DNA of 64,000 nt, from contig NZ_CP024627.1 of assembly GCF_024449095.1 (NCBI RefSeq), forward strand, positions 248,001-312,000, written 5' to 3'. Shown here in pieces: positions 51,711 to 60,736 of this stretch; the stretch's first letter is position 1, and each line of letters opens with the position of its first letter. Under the pieces are notes generated by a model. That model saw nothing but the letters and a program-made list of their open reading frames with translations. It did not search any database and was not told where the DNA came from. Position numbers and translations under genes: made by a program. Source of the DNA: Vibrio coralliilyticus (lineage in GTDB: Bacteria; Pseudomonadota; Gammaproteobacteria; Enterobacterales; Vibrionaceae).

Positions 51711-51857
51711 ATGACTCAAATACACTATCTCCCTATCGTGGTTTTACTCGTTTTTATTACCACTGTCTTACACACCATACACTCAGCGCCTTTATTTTTA
51801 TCATCAATTGATGGCTTGGGTTTGAATAAAAACCGTCGAAAGCCGTCCCCAAAATAA
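51711..51857 (+). CDS. Truncated relative of the cassette membrane protein
   Basis: 48 residues, MTQIHYLPIVVLLVF and so on, with one hydrophobic segment (7-22). Protein start and DNA both resemble the beginning of the 121-residue gene at 41426 (MTKKHYVLVVALF), and the position before the giant gene is the same, but the rest is missing or diverged. It may be a decayed copy or a functional small protein. An in-frame ATG lies directly before (51708) and another at 51660. Confidence 0.45.
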   Translation: MTQIHYLPIVVLLVFITTVLHTIHSAPLFLSSIDGLGLNKNRRKPSPK

Positions 51858-51980
51858 AATGCAGTGATTTTCCTCACCGTTTGCTTCAGAAATGCCTCAT
51901 ACACAGCTCAAATTGATAGCTTTCTGAGTTTTTAGAGTGGTCAACAAATCCAAATCAAGAAAATAACCGCAGTGGCTTAT

Positions 51981-54900
51981 ATGAAATCGAATCGTTTTCC
52001 CCTTATCTATGCAGTACATGTAGTTTTACTTCTAGCAGTCGTCTTTTCTTATTCTGCTTTGGCTCTCACCTTAGAGGCTGGAAAAAGCATCAAACTATCA
52101 GGTGACTTTTCGGTCTCAGGCAGCCAAGCAAGCTACTCATTGCCCATCTCAGTAGCACCGGGCCGAGCGGGCCATCAACCTAGGTTAAGTATCGAGTATC
52201 GCAGTGATTCCCCTAATGGCATGCTTGGAATGGGGTGGAGCTTAGGCGGGTTATCTTCGATTTCTCGTTGTGGTAAGAGCTTATATAAAGACGGTCGTCG
52301 GGGTGGGGTGAATTTTGATGACAATGACCGATTCTGCCTTGATGGACAAAGGCTGATCGCGATTTCAGGTAGGGACGGCGAAGACCTGACGGAATATCGA
52401 GTGGAAAATAATGGCTATGCCAAGATTGTGTCGTTTGGTCGCGTAGGAAAAGGGCCATCGAGCTTTAAGGTCTGGTACAAGGACGGCTCTATTTATGAGT
52501 ATGGTGTAACGGAAGACTCGCGAGTCGAACTCCCCACACAACTCGATGTATATAAATGGGCACTGAATCGAATTACGGATGCCAGTAAGGCAAATCATAT
52601 CAATTTTGTTTACAGCGAAGACAATGGGGCGGGTAAACATAAGCTCACACAGATCACCTACGTTGGGGGAAAAGTTAACCTTGTTTATGAAAACCGCTCA
52701 GATACAACTTCTCACTATCTTGGCGGTAAGCAACTTAATAGAACAGAGCGACTAAAGCAGATCGAAACCTTTGACAGCAAAGGAGAGAAAATTGGCACAT
52801 ATGATCTCATTTATCAGACGTCTCCTACGACTTCTCGCAGCCAACTGACCAAGATTAATTACTGTGCTGAAGGCCAGTGCTCTAGTGATATTCGCTTTAC
52901 TTGGACTGGTCGAAGTCATCCGGGGCTAGGTGGGGCAACAAGTACAGGTTTTAATAGCCCCAGATACTTAGAGGCAAATGGGCAAGTAAAAACGTACGGT
53001 GAGTTGAGCCGTAACAGCAATGGCACCATGTCAATCAGAGGCTTAAACGGTGTAACACATACCAATGTGAAGTCATACAGCTTGAGTGGTAGTGTCATCT
53101 CGCCTAGTGTTGCTTTGAACCAATGTAGTATCAATACCGCAAGTTCGTATAACAAGGGGAATGGTCAATTAGGTCACTATTGTCAGTTTAATACCTGTTC
53201 AGGTGATAGCTGCAAATATGCTTCCAATGGCGTGAATTATGGTGACTTTAATGGTGACGGTGTTGAGACCTATCAAAAAGGTTACGCAACCATTGATATC
53301 AATGGTGATGGGATTGATGACTTACATAAGTTTGATGTGGCAAATGGCGGATATCGTTATCGAATAACGGGAGGGGCTTGGCAAACGTTGCCCTCTGCGG
53401 AGGGACGAGTTTTAAAGTCGTTTGCTGATGTGAATGCTGATGGTTATCTTGATGTGGTGATGGGCTCAGGAACATCGAAAGGTAAACTCTACATTCACCT
53501 GTTTAATGGTAAATCATTTAATTCTCCTTTTGCTATTAGTCATAGCGTCTCACACGATAAGAGTATCTACTTCTCCGACTTAAATAATGACGGTTACCCA
53601 GAATTGGGCTATGGCCGTTACTTCTACCAAAACACTCAGAATAACCAGTTTTCGACCAGCGTATTTCTCGATGCCGGCGAAAAGATTTATTCGGTTCAAG
53701 ATGTGAATGGCGATGGCTGGCCGGATGTATTAACTCGTGCTGATGGTAACAACGCTAAAGCTCATATTCGCTATTCCTCGCAGCATGCCCAAGACAAAAT
53801 TACGCATTTTTCTGAAGTGGGTGTTGATTATACGGTGACTTACAAAGCTGCCAGTGATAACAGTGTTTACACGGCTTCTAATATCAGCTCATACCCATTT
53901 CAAGTGATAACGCCAAGGCGCTATTTAGTCGCGAGTATGGTTAAAGCGCCAAAAGGCTATGCTACGACTCACCATCGCTACCAATATCAAGACGCGAAGA
54001 CGCATCTTAATGGAGGAGGCTTCTTAGGTTTTAAAATGATGACTGAAACAGAAGATGCGGATGTTATCACGACCACTAAAACCACGTTTGAGCAAGAAGA
54101 TCTTGCGATAGCCAGCAAGCCACTTGAGGTCGAAATCTTTAAAAATGGTAAGAAAGTCGCTGAGAATCGTTACCAATACAAATTGCATACTCGTCAAGGC
54201 TATAACGCTAAGTACTACCAAGTGTACGCAGACAAAGTTGTTAAAAGTCAGTATGGCTTGAACAGTGATGTGGTCGAAAGAAAAGAGACCATGAGCAGTA
54301 TCATGGACCGCTTTGGGAATTTGCTTGAAGAGACAACCGTTATTTCAAGTGAGCTTGATGGCGCAGGTCAATTTACTCGAACGAATAAGCTTGATTACCT
54401 CTCAACTGGTGTGAACAACAATCATCATATTTATGATATTTCGGCAGTCAGCAACATCGATAATCTAGCGGCCGTGCTGAGCTCTTTCAAAGCGGGGCTT
54501 GGGCGTTATTGTGCCGCGAACGGTGACGTTTACTTTAAAGCCAATGATCATATCGTTCTCATTCATAGCGATGTCGATATTCCTTTAGTGCTACAACGTT
54601 ACGACTCTTACTTTAAGTATCAAGTCACAGAATCTAGCACTGATCTAGATGGGCTCACGGTGTACGCTGGAACGTTAATCCACTCTTCCGCCGCAGATTT
54701 TAATACCGCTAACCCGAAATCATGTGGTAGCTACGCGATTGGTGATTTTGACGGTGATGGAAATATGGAGTTCACTACCTCAAGGACGACACGTACTGAA
54801 CTGGTCACGGAAACGGGTGATAGCTTTTGGAAAATTGGCGCTGTGGTCACGTCAACAGCTACGATAACCGACGATACAACTCAACTGACCCGTACGACCA

Positions 54901-57900
54901 GTAATAGTTATCACTACGATAACCATGGTTTTTTGATTTCCAGTTCTGTGAATAGCTCTAACTATGAGTCAAGCAGTGATATTGCGTCAGGCGGTAAAAG
55001 CGTTACTAATCGCTATCATAATGATCAATGGGGCAATGTTGTGTCGCAAAGCGTAGAAGGCTCTGACCTCGTTGCGCGAATCTCAACCACTCAATATGAC
55101 AGTCAAGGGTTATACGTTACAGAATCGGCCAATGCATTAGGGCATGTCTCATTTACTCAATTTAATGCTCAAGGCTTGCTGAGCCAATCAATTGGTGCAT
55201 TGAAAGGCCGTACCAAGAGCCTTACTTATGACGCTTTTGGTCGTGTAATTAGTGAATCTCTGCCCGGCACGGGGAATACCAATCTCACCCAATACCAACT
55301 GGGAGAGCAATGTGGTCCGCACTCAACAAGTCAGACGGTGAGCTGCGTTACTCTTAACCCCGCCTCTGGTGGCCAGGTAATGACATTTTTTGACTATGCA
55401 GGCCGAGAAATTCGTAAACTGCACACTGGCTTTAGCGGTCAGTTGGTCGTGGTCGATACTCGGTGGGATCGCAATGGTCGAAAAGTTAGCCTTTCTCGAC
55501 CTCAGTTTGTTGGTAGCAGTGCCTCGGCACCTCGAGTGGCTTTTACTTATGATGCCTTAAACCGAGAAATTCAAAAGCAAGAGCCTGCCAATGCTGGGGG
55601 AATCGCCACTTTCGACACAAGTTATGATGGATACAAGACCAGTGTTAAAGATGCACGAGGCTTTATTCATACGACAGTAACGAATGTGATGGGTCATACT
55701 TTACGTAAAGAAGAGCCAGATGGTGCATACCAAACCTATCAGTACTATCCGGATGGAAAACTACGTTCAAGCACGGATTCCGCAGGTAACACGACTCACA
55801 TCCGCTATGACAATTTAGGTCATCGTCATTCGTTGGATGACCCAGATATGGGCCAGTGGAGTTACAACTACAACGCAGCGGGCGAACTGGTTTACAAGCG
55901 CGATGCGAAAGGAACGATCACCACGATTGAGTACGATAACCTTGGCCGAAAAGTGAAGCAGACCGAAGGGAGTAATGTGTCTACCTGGCGTTACGATGAA
56001 CGCGGCGCGCTTGGCACCCTATCTGGTTTTGCTGGTAATGGCAGTGAAACGGACTATTACTACAATACTGCTGGTCTTACTGAAGAAGTCGCCGTTCAAG
56101 TTGGTGACGAGAAGTTCAGTACCCATTATTTCTACGATAAGTTCGAGCGTGTTGCTAGGGAAGTTCGACCAAACGGCATCGATACCACGCTTGCCGGTGC
56201 GGCCAAGTTATTGAGCAGCACCAACAGCAATGATCGCCTAGCAGTTGAATATGTTTATAACCCTTATGGCTACGTCGCAGGGGTACGCAGCCCGCGAAAT
56301 TATGCAGATGAAGTCTTTACCAGTGCCAGTTTCCGTGAAGGTATTCGTGAGCTGCTGAATGATGCGATAGCACAAGCCAATGTTTACCTCACTAAGGCAG
56401 AGCGCTACGCCACTCAGGAAAGCTTCTTTACCACTAAGGCGGCTGAGTACAACAGCAAAACCGTTAACGTGCACAATCTGGATGCCTCCTCGCAAGCTTT
56501 GTTGGGTGACGGCTATCGCTATAAGCAGTGGTGTAACGACCAAGGTGAATGTTACTTACGCCCAGCAACTTGGGTACTGCTTCATGATGATGTCTCTATC
56601 CCACTGGATATTACGCTGGAAGGCGCGATTTATCGCCTAACGACCACCTTAGCCAATACTCAACCGGGAATCCGCAACTACAATGCGACCGTTCATACGG
56701 TGCCAGCTTCGGAGTTTAATGCGCAAAGCTTGAGTGCTTCACATGACTTCTTACTGACTGACTATGACAGTAACGGTCAGAAAGATTTAATGAGCAACAA
56801 CGATATCTATATTGCTCAGGCGGACAGTGAAACCCGTGACGAGCTGTTGTTTGCTGCCGATGACTTATCTGAAGCTGCAACAGTGGCCAACACTCGCTAT
56901 AAGTTCTACACCGACTTGGCAAGCCAGTTGATTAACCTGTCAGAAAAAGTGGCAGAGTTGAGTGGTTTGAACTGTGAATATGCGAATCAGTTAGGCGGGG
57001 ATCAGCTAGAGGCCTCTTCTCGTAATCATTGTGAGAATACTCAGCAATCGAGCCAGGCTGATCATCTCAATATGATTCTGACTCAGTCAGAAATGGAAGC
57101 GTCATTAGATAACCCTGCCTACCTTTACTACTGGCAGCGTCGTGAAACCGATGCGTACGATCATACATTGTCGGAAACGCTGGGTAATGGTTTAGTTAAC
57201 ACCTACAGCCATGATGCCAATACCGGTCGACCGAATTATATTACCACCCATAAAGCGAACGTATTGTTTGATCCGCGCCTCTCTGCAAGTACCAGCCAAG
57301 GGCGTAATATCCGCTTTATTCAGTATCGCTACGACAATCACAACAACGTGACCTACCGATACGATGAGCAGTTGGGCATCACCGATACTTGGACGTACGA
57401 TGGTTTAGACCGCGTCACCAGCAATACCATCAGTTTGGCGAATAAAGTGCAACACGGAGTAAACAACCCAGACTTAGCAGGGCCGTTTCATTATCGTTAT
57501 GACAAGCTGGGCAATCTGATCCATAAATCCGACATTGGAGACTACCACTACAGTGGCCAGCAGGCAGGGCCACATGCCGTGACAAAAGCCAATGGGCTGA
57601 ATTACCAATATGACGATAACGGTAACATGCTGCGCGCATGGGCGGATGGCAACTCGACCAACGAGCGAGAGCTGGAATGGACGGAGTTCAACAAGCCAAA
57701 CAAGATCACCCGCAACGGTAAAACCGTCGAGTTTTTCTATGACGCTAACCATAATCGTTATCTGAAGAAGAACAGCGACGGCATTGAAACCTTCTACTTT
57801 GGCAAGAGCTATGAGCGAGTCAAGGATACCAATACAGGGGTTGTGCAGCACAAACACTTTGTTTATGCCGATGGCAAGTTGATTGCTCTGAATACTCACA

Positions 57901-59237
57901 CTGACGATGGTGAGAGCCAGCTTAAAGATAAACAAGTCCGCTACCTTCATTACGATGCGTTGAACTCAGTCGATATGATCACCGATGGCTACGGCTTAGT
58001 GGTAGAGCGCCGCAGTTACGATACTTGGGGTAAGCAGCGTAACGTCGCGTGGTCTGATAATGGGCCATTGGAGGTGGTACAAAACGCCATTACCAACCGC
58101 GGTTATACCGGACATGAAGACATTACCGAAGTTGGTTTAGTTCATATGAATGGACGAGTCTACGATCAAGAGTTGGGGCGATTTATTAGCCCGGACCCAT
58201 TTGTTCAACAGCTTTATACAGTTGGCAGTTTCAATCGATATAGCTATGTGCTTAATAATCCGCTGAGTTATACCGATCCAAGTGGCTACTTTTTCAAATC
58301 CTTGAAAAAAATAGTAAGGAGAGTGATTAAGAAAATAGATTATGGCATTGCTAGAGCCATTATTACTGCTGGTTCTGCATTCTGCGGGCCGTGGGCACCA
58401 GCATGTGCAGCAGTTGGGACTTATGAAGTTAATAGAGCTCATGGTGTCTCCTCTTCAGATTCACTTAAATCGGCAGCCGTAGCCGGAGGTGCGCAATGGG
58501 TTTTCGGTAGCTCAGGTGCGGATTTAACAGTGCAACAATCTGCGATAAAAGCGGGCACTATGGTCGCTGGCTCACAAGATCCTAAGTTAGGGCAAGCCTT
58601 AATGTTTCTTCAGGGTAACTGGGGAGCAAGCATCGGGACCATGGTTCAAAATGGCGTGGGTAGTTCGTTGCAATACTTAGCTCAAGCAGAGCTGCAACGG
58701 CATGCGGCTCGTTGGGGGATGAGCTTAGAAGAGTTTAATTTAATTCTTGGACTAAATTCGAAAGCGGGCTTGTCTATTGCCGGTGGCTCATACAGTAATA
58801 AATCACATGTAGAAGGCTTTACGAGCCGGTTTATTAAGCCAGGATTAGGTGTGTTTTGGGATATCAATGACTCACTACTAAACGTTCAAGGTTTACTGGA
58901 TGCGGTCTCATCTCAAGTTGTAAGAGAAGGGACAAAAAACGGTCACCTTATTGGTCATTCGCTAGGCGCTTGGAGAACCAATAATTTACAGCGGCATGGC
59001 TATATTAAGTCTTCTTATCTTCTTTCATTGCCGGGATTTGCCTATCCGGCTGCAGGGAGCCGCGGGTCCTGTGCCTCTCTGGACTTAATTTGTGGCACTG
59101 CCCTAATGTCGATACTTCGTCCCAATACGACTATTGTATCGAGCCCTGCCAGTTTAATCCCTAACGTGTTGAATGGTGTATCGGCTAACCATTCTAAGGA
59201 CACTGTTCCTGGATATTCTACCCAGTGGAATCAATGA
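51981..59237 (+). CDS. SpvB/RHS polymorphic toxin, lipase-like C-terminus (cassette 2)
   Basis: 2418 residues, a close relative of the first giant protein over about 2,100 residues: signal peptide (1-28), SpvB-like domain (SYSLPISVAPGRAGHQPRLS), FG-GAP/VCBS-like repeats (DINGDGIDDL, DVNADGYLDVV, DVNGDGWPDV), YD/RHS repeats and RHS core (LGRFISPDPF, DPSGY near 2098-2102). The last 316 residues are unrelated: a cysteine- and alanine-rich hydrophobic part (IITAGSAFCGPWAPACAAVG), then an alpha/beta-hydrolase-like tip with GHSLG (2325-2329, S2327). D2368 (SLDLICG) and H2404 (SANHSKD) can complete a triad. A phospholipase or esterase toxin is likely. A GTG at 51972 is an alternative start. Confidence 0.88.
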   Translation: MKSNRFPLIYAVHVVLLLAVVFSYSALALTLEAGKSIKLSGDFSVSGSQASYSLPISVAPGRAGHQPRLSIEYRSDSPNGMLGMGWSLGGLSSISRCGKSLYKDGRRGGVNFDDNDRFCLDGQRLIAISGRDGEDLTEYRVENNGYAKIVSFGRVGKGPSSFKVWYKDGSIYEYGVTEDSRVELPTQLDVYKWALNRITDASKANHINFVYSEDNGAGKHKLTQITYVGGKVNLVYENRSDTTSHYLGGKQLNRTERLKQIETFDSKGEKIGTYDLIYQTSPTTSRSQLTKINYCAEGQCSSDIRFTWTGRSHPGLGGATSTGFNSPRYLEANGQVKTYGELSRNSNGTMSIRGLNGVTHTNVKSYSLSGSVISPSVALNQCSINTASSYNKGNGQLGHYCQFNTCSGDSCKYASNGVNYGDFNGDGVETYQKGYATIDINGDGIDDLHKFDVANGGYRYRITGGAWQTLPSAEGRVLKSFADVNADGYLDVVMGSGTSKGKLYIHLFNGKSFNSPFAISHSVSHDKSIYFSDLNNDGYPELGYGRYFYQNTQNNQFSTSVFLDAGEKIYSVQDVNGDGWPDVLTRADGNNAKAHIRYSSQHAQDKITHFSEVGVDYTVTYKAASDNSVYTASNISSYPFQVITPRRYLVASMVKAPKGYATTHHRYQYQDAKTHLNGGGFLGFKMMTETEDADVITTTKTTFEQEDLAIASKPLEVEIFKNGKKVAENRYQYKLHTRQGYNAKYYQVYADKVVKSQYGLNSDVVERKETMSSIMDRFGNLLEETTVISSELDGAGQFTRTNKLDYLSTGVNNNHHIYDISAVSNIDNLAAVLSSFKAGLGRYCAANGDVYFKANDHIVLIHSDVDIPLVLQRYDSYFKYQVTESSTDLDGLTVYAGTLIHSSAADFNTANPKSCGSYAIGDFDGDGNMEFTTSRTTRTELVTETGDSFWKIGAVVTSTATITDDTTQLTRTTSNSYHYDNHGFLISSSVNSSNYESSSDIASGGKSVTNRYHNDQWGNVVSQSVEGSDLVARISTTQYDSQGLYVTESANALGHVSFTQFNAQGLLSQSIGALKGRTKSLTYDAFGRVISESLPGTGNTNLTQYQLGEQCGPHSTSQTVSCVTLNPASGGQVMTFFDYAGREIRKLHTGFSGQLVVVDTRWDRNGRKVSLSRPQFVGSSASAPRVAFTYDALNREIQKQEPANAGGIATFDTSYDGYKTSVKDARGFIHTTVTNVMGHTLRKEEPDGAYQTYQYYPDGKLRSSTDSAGNTTHIRYDNLGHRHSLDDPDMGQWSYNYNAAGELVYKRDAKGTITTIEYDNLGRKVKQTEGSNVSTWRYDERGALGTLSGFAGNGSETDYYYNTAGLTEEVAVQVGDEKFSTHYFYDKFERVAREVRPNGIDTTLAGAAKLLSSTNSNDRLAVEYVYNPYGYVAGVRSPRNYADEVFTSASFREGIRELLNDAIAQANVYLTKAERYATQESFFTTKAAEYNSKTVNVHNLDASSQALLGDGYRYKQWCNDQGECYLRPATWVLLHDDVSIPLDITLEGAIYRLTTTLANTQPGIRNYNATVHTVPASEFNAQSLSASHDFLLTDYDSNGQKDLMSNNDIYIAQADSETRDELLFAADDLSEAATVANTRYKFYTDLASQLINLSEKVAELSGLNCEYANQLGGDQLEASSRNHCENTQQSSQADHLNMILTQSEMEASLDNPAYLYYWQRRETDAYDHTLSETLGNGLVNTYSHDANTGRPNYITTHKANVLFDPRLSASTSQGRNIRFIQYRYDNHNNVTYRYDEQLGITDTWTYDGLDRVTSNTISLANKVQHGVNNPDLAGPFHYRYDKLGNLIHKSDIGDYHYSGQQAGPHAVTKANGLNYQYDDNGNMLRAWADGNSTNERELEWTEFNKPNKITRNGKTVEFFYDANHNRYLKKNSDGIETFYFGKSYERVKDTNTGVVQHKHFVYADGKLIALNTHTDDGESQLKDKQVRYLHYDALNSVDMITDGYGLVVERRSYDTWGKQRNVAWSDNGPLEVVQNAITNRGYTGHEDITEVGLVHMNGRVYDQELGRFISPDPFVQQLYTVGSFNRYSYVLNNPLSYTDPSGYFFKSLKKIVRRVIKKIDYGIARAIITAGSAFCGPWAPACAAVGTYEVNRAHGVSSSDSLKSAAVAGGAQWVFGSSGADLTVQQSAIKAGTMVAGSQDPKLGQALMFLQGNWGASIGTMVQNGVGSSLQYLAQAELQRHAARWGMSLEEFNLILGLNSKAGLSIAGGSYSNKSHVEGFTSRFIKPGLGVFWDINDSLLNVQGLLDAVSSQVVREGTKNGHLIGHSLGAWRTNNLQRHGYIKSSYLLSLPGFAYPAAGSRGSCASLDLICGTALMSILRPNTTIVSSPASLIPNVLNGVSANHSKDTVPGYSTQWNQ

Positions 59238-59365
59238 TGAGAATTAGTTCTTTAATGATTAATGATGTTAGCAACTATTGCTTTTTCTTCTCAAAAATAA
59301 GTTTTATTGATGGTAGGGAGAAGCAACCGAATGCTAAGCATAAAAAAACATTCAGATATAGATAA
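59234..59365 (+). CDS. 43-residue frame overlapping the second RHS toxin stop
   Basis: Starts MMRISSLMINDVSNY and ends with a basic tail (KHKKTFRYR). It overlaps the toxin stop as ATGA, so it could be translated by reinitiation. No signal peptide or family. It sits where an immunity gene is expected, but it is short and may be a remnant or chance. Confidence 0.35.
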   Translation: MMRISSLMINDVSNYCFFFSKISFIDGREKQPNAKHKKTFRYR

Positions 59366-59400
59366 TTAAGTAATAATTTATTAACCCCTTAAGTGAAAAT

Positions 59401-59772
59401 ATGAAAACATTATATAAGTTAATTTTTCTTGTCCCTTTAGTACTTTTCTCTGTAGTAGCGAATGCAGAGAAAGGATTTGTAAAAGGTGAAATTGAATATA
59501 TTCGCACCCATGACGGCGGTGAGATTACTTCTTGGAGACCGCCAGCGTTCTGGTTTACGTTAAAAGGCGTAGATAAAGCTGGAACATGTAAACTATGGAC
59601 TCCTAGTAATACGGTGTTATTTGCGGCAACCGACAGTTCTGCTTATTCAATGATTTTAGGCGCGTTTATGGCAGGTAAAGAGGTGTCGGTCTCTTTTGAC
59701 GATTCAGTTGAATACTCTAGCTACTGTAAAGCAAGGTACATCACCCTTGGTAACCCGCCATTACTCCAGTAG
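59401..59772 (+). CDS. Small secreted two-cysteine protein, array member 5
   Basis: 123 residues with a signal peptide (1-22, ending VVANA). Mature pattern: EKGFVKGEIEYIRTHDGGEI strands, AGTCKLWTP, helix-like SSAYSMILGAFMAGKEV, YSSYCKARYITLG. First gene of the array behind the second toxin. As the toxin may be a lipase acting at membranes, a periplasmic protein like this one could be its immunity factor; the shared family on both cassettes argues for a more general role. Function unknown. Confidence 0.75.
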   Translation: MKTLYKLIFLVPLVLFSVVANAEKGFVKGEIEYIRTHDGGEITSWRPPAFWFTLKGVDKAGTCKLWTPSNTVLFAATDSSAYSMILGAFMAGKEVSVSFDDSVEYSSYCKARYITLGNPPLLQ

Positions 59773-59785
59773 GACACAATGCAAA

Positions 59786-60127
59786 ATGAAACGACTTCTA
59801 ATTTTAACTTCACTCTTTCTCTTTTCATTCCAAGCGTTTGCTATTAATGCCAGTAAAAATGGAGACTGGATTGCAATGGGGGTTCCTCAATATGTTCATG
59901 TAGGAACCCAGGGAGTATTTTTAATCAATGGAAACGGTACTCATGGTACGTGTGCAGGGCAAACTCCACGTTATTTTAGTTTTGATATGAATGCACCACA
60001 TTTCTATGCCATGTATTCATGGTTGATGCATATGTCAAAGGAAAACAAGGCGGTGGCTTGTGTTGTCAAAAGTGGCTGTGGGACGAACACTATTCAGGTC
60101 GAATATTGCCGCGGCTCGCTGAGATAA
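59786..60127 (+). CDS. Small secreted cysteine-containing protein, array member 6
   Basis: 113 residues from MKRLLILTSLFLF; the frame open to 59696 overlaps the previous gene and lacks a signal peptide. Signal peptide 1-19 (ending AFA). Pattern: GVPQYVHVGTQGVFLING, GTCAGQTP, helix-like HFYAMYSWLMHMSKENK, then three cysteines (ACVVKSGCGTNTIQVEYC), more than in its relatives. Starts 13 bases after member 5, so co-transcribed. Confidence 0.72.
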   Translation: MKRLLILTSLFLFSFQAFAINASKNGDWIAMGVPQYVHVGTQGVFLINGNGTHGTCAGQTPRYFSFDMNAPHFYAMYSWLMHMSKENKAVACVVKSGCGTNTIQVEYCRGSLR

Positions 60128-60150
60128 TCATTTTAATATAGGAAACATTG

Positions 60151-60492
60151 ATGAAAAAAATACTACTACTAACAGCAATTCTATTTAGTACACCTTCAAT
60201 AGCAAATATTGGTTGCATCGGTACAGTGAAAAATATTCTCCAATATGCTGACGGCAGTATCAATGTGTATACCGCATACCGGAATGATTATACCGTGATG
60301 TGTAATATTGAGAAACATTGGAAAGGGGTCAGCCCTGAAGCATGTCAAGGGATGTTAAGCGTATTACTGACAGCGCAATCAACTGGTAAGAGTATTGCAA
60401 CTTATTACAATGGTGATCAATATACTTGTAGCAACCTTCCTCATTACGGAAGTGCACCAGGTCCTGTTTACGTAGGTATCGTAGAGAAATAA
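60151..60492 (+). CDS. Small secreted cysteine-containing protein, array member 7
   Basis: 113 residues from the ATG at 60151 (ribosome binding site TAGGAAA). Signal peptide 1-18 (ending SIA). Pattern: GTVKNILQYADGSINVYTA, a cysteine (VMCNIEK), helix-like QGMLSVLLTAQSTGKSI, YTCSNLPH and a last strand VYVGIVEK. Two more cysteines (IGC and EAC). It starts 23 bases after member 6. Function unknown. Confidence 0.75.
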   Translation: MKKILLLTAILFSTPSIANIGCIGTVKNILQYADGSINVYTAYRNDYTVMCNIEKHWKGVSPEACQGMLSVLLTAQSTGKSIATYYNGDQYTCSNLPHYGSAPGPVYVGIVEK

Positions 60493-60504
60493 CAAGGATA
60501 CGTG

Positions 60505-60596
60505 GAACCGCATTTCCAATGTGCGCCAAAGTAATGGTCCATAACTATGCTGGGAATGATTGTAGCAATGCTGCTTACATTAAAATAGATCGCTAG
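60505..60596 (+). pseudogene. Truncated array gene (3' end only)
   Basis: The frame ending at TAG 60594-60596 reads KVMVHNYAGNDC then SNAAYIKIDR, the typical last third of this kind of small secreted protein (strand, cysteine, last strand). The helix and N-terminal parts are lost, and it follows member 7 directly. It is evidence of an eighth, broken copy. Confidence 0.65.
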
Positions 60597-60615
60597 CCTA
60601 GATGACTGTAAACCC

Positions 60616-60645
60616 ATAACGCCAGCTTATGCTGGCGTTATTTTT
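60616..60645 (+). terminator. Terminator at the right edge of the accessory region
   Basis: TAACGCCAGC and GCTGGCGTTA form a perfect 10-bp stem around TTAT, followed by TTTTTAT. Confidence 0.9.
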
Positions 60646-60736
60646 ATCGATTGCGGAGTTATTGCTTGCCTTTCCATCTTGGTATTGCACAATACCGCCC
60701 CTGACGAGCCAATTTTATTACTACCAATCCTGACCC

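Noticed and set aside
41874..59237. Complete three-part Tc insecticidal toxin
   Set aside because: Only B-like and C-like parts are present; no A component is encoded in the window.
41018..60700. Transposon, integron or prophage carrying the toxin cassettes
   Set aside because: No transposase, integrase, recombinase, phage gene or terminal repeat was seen.
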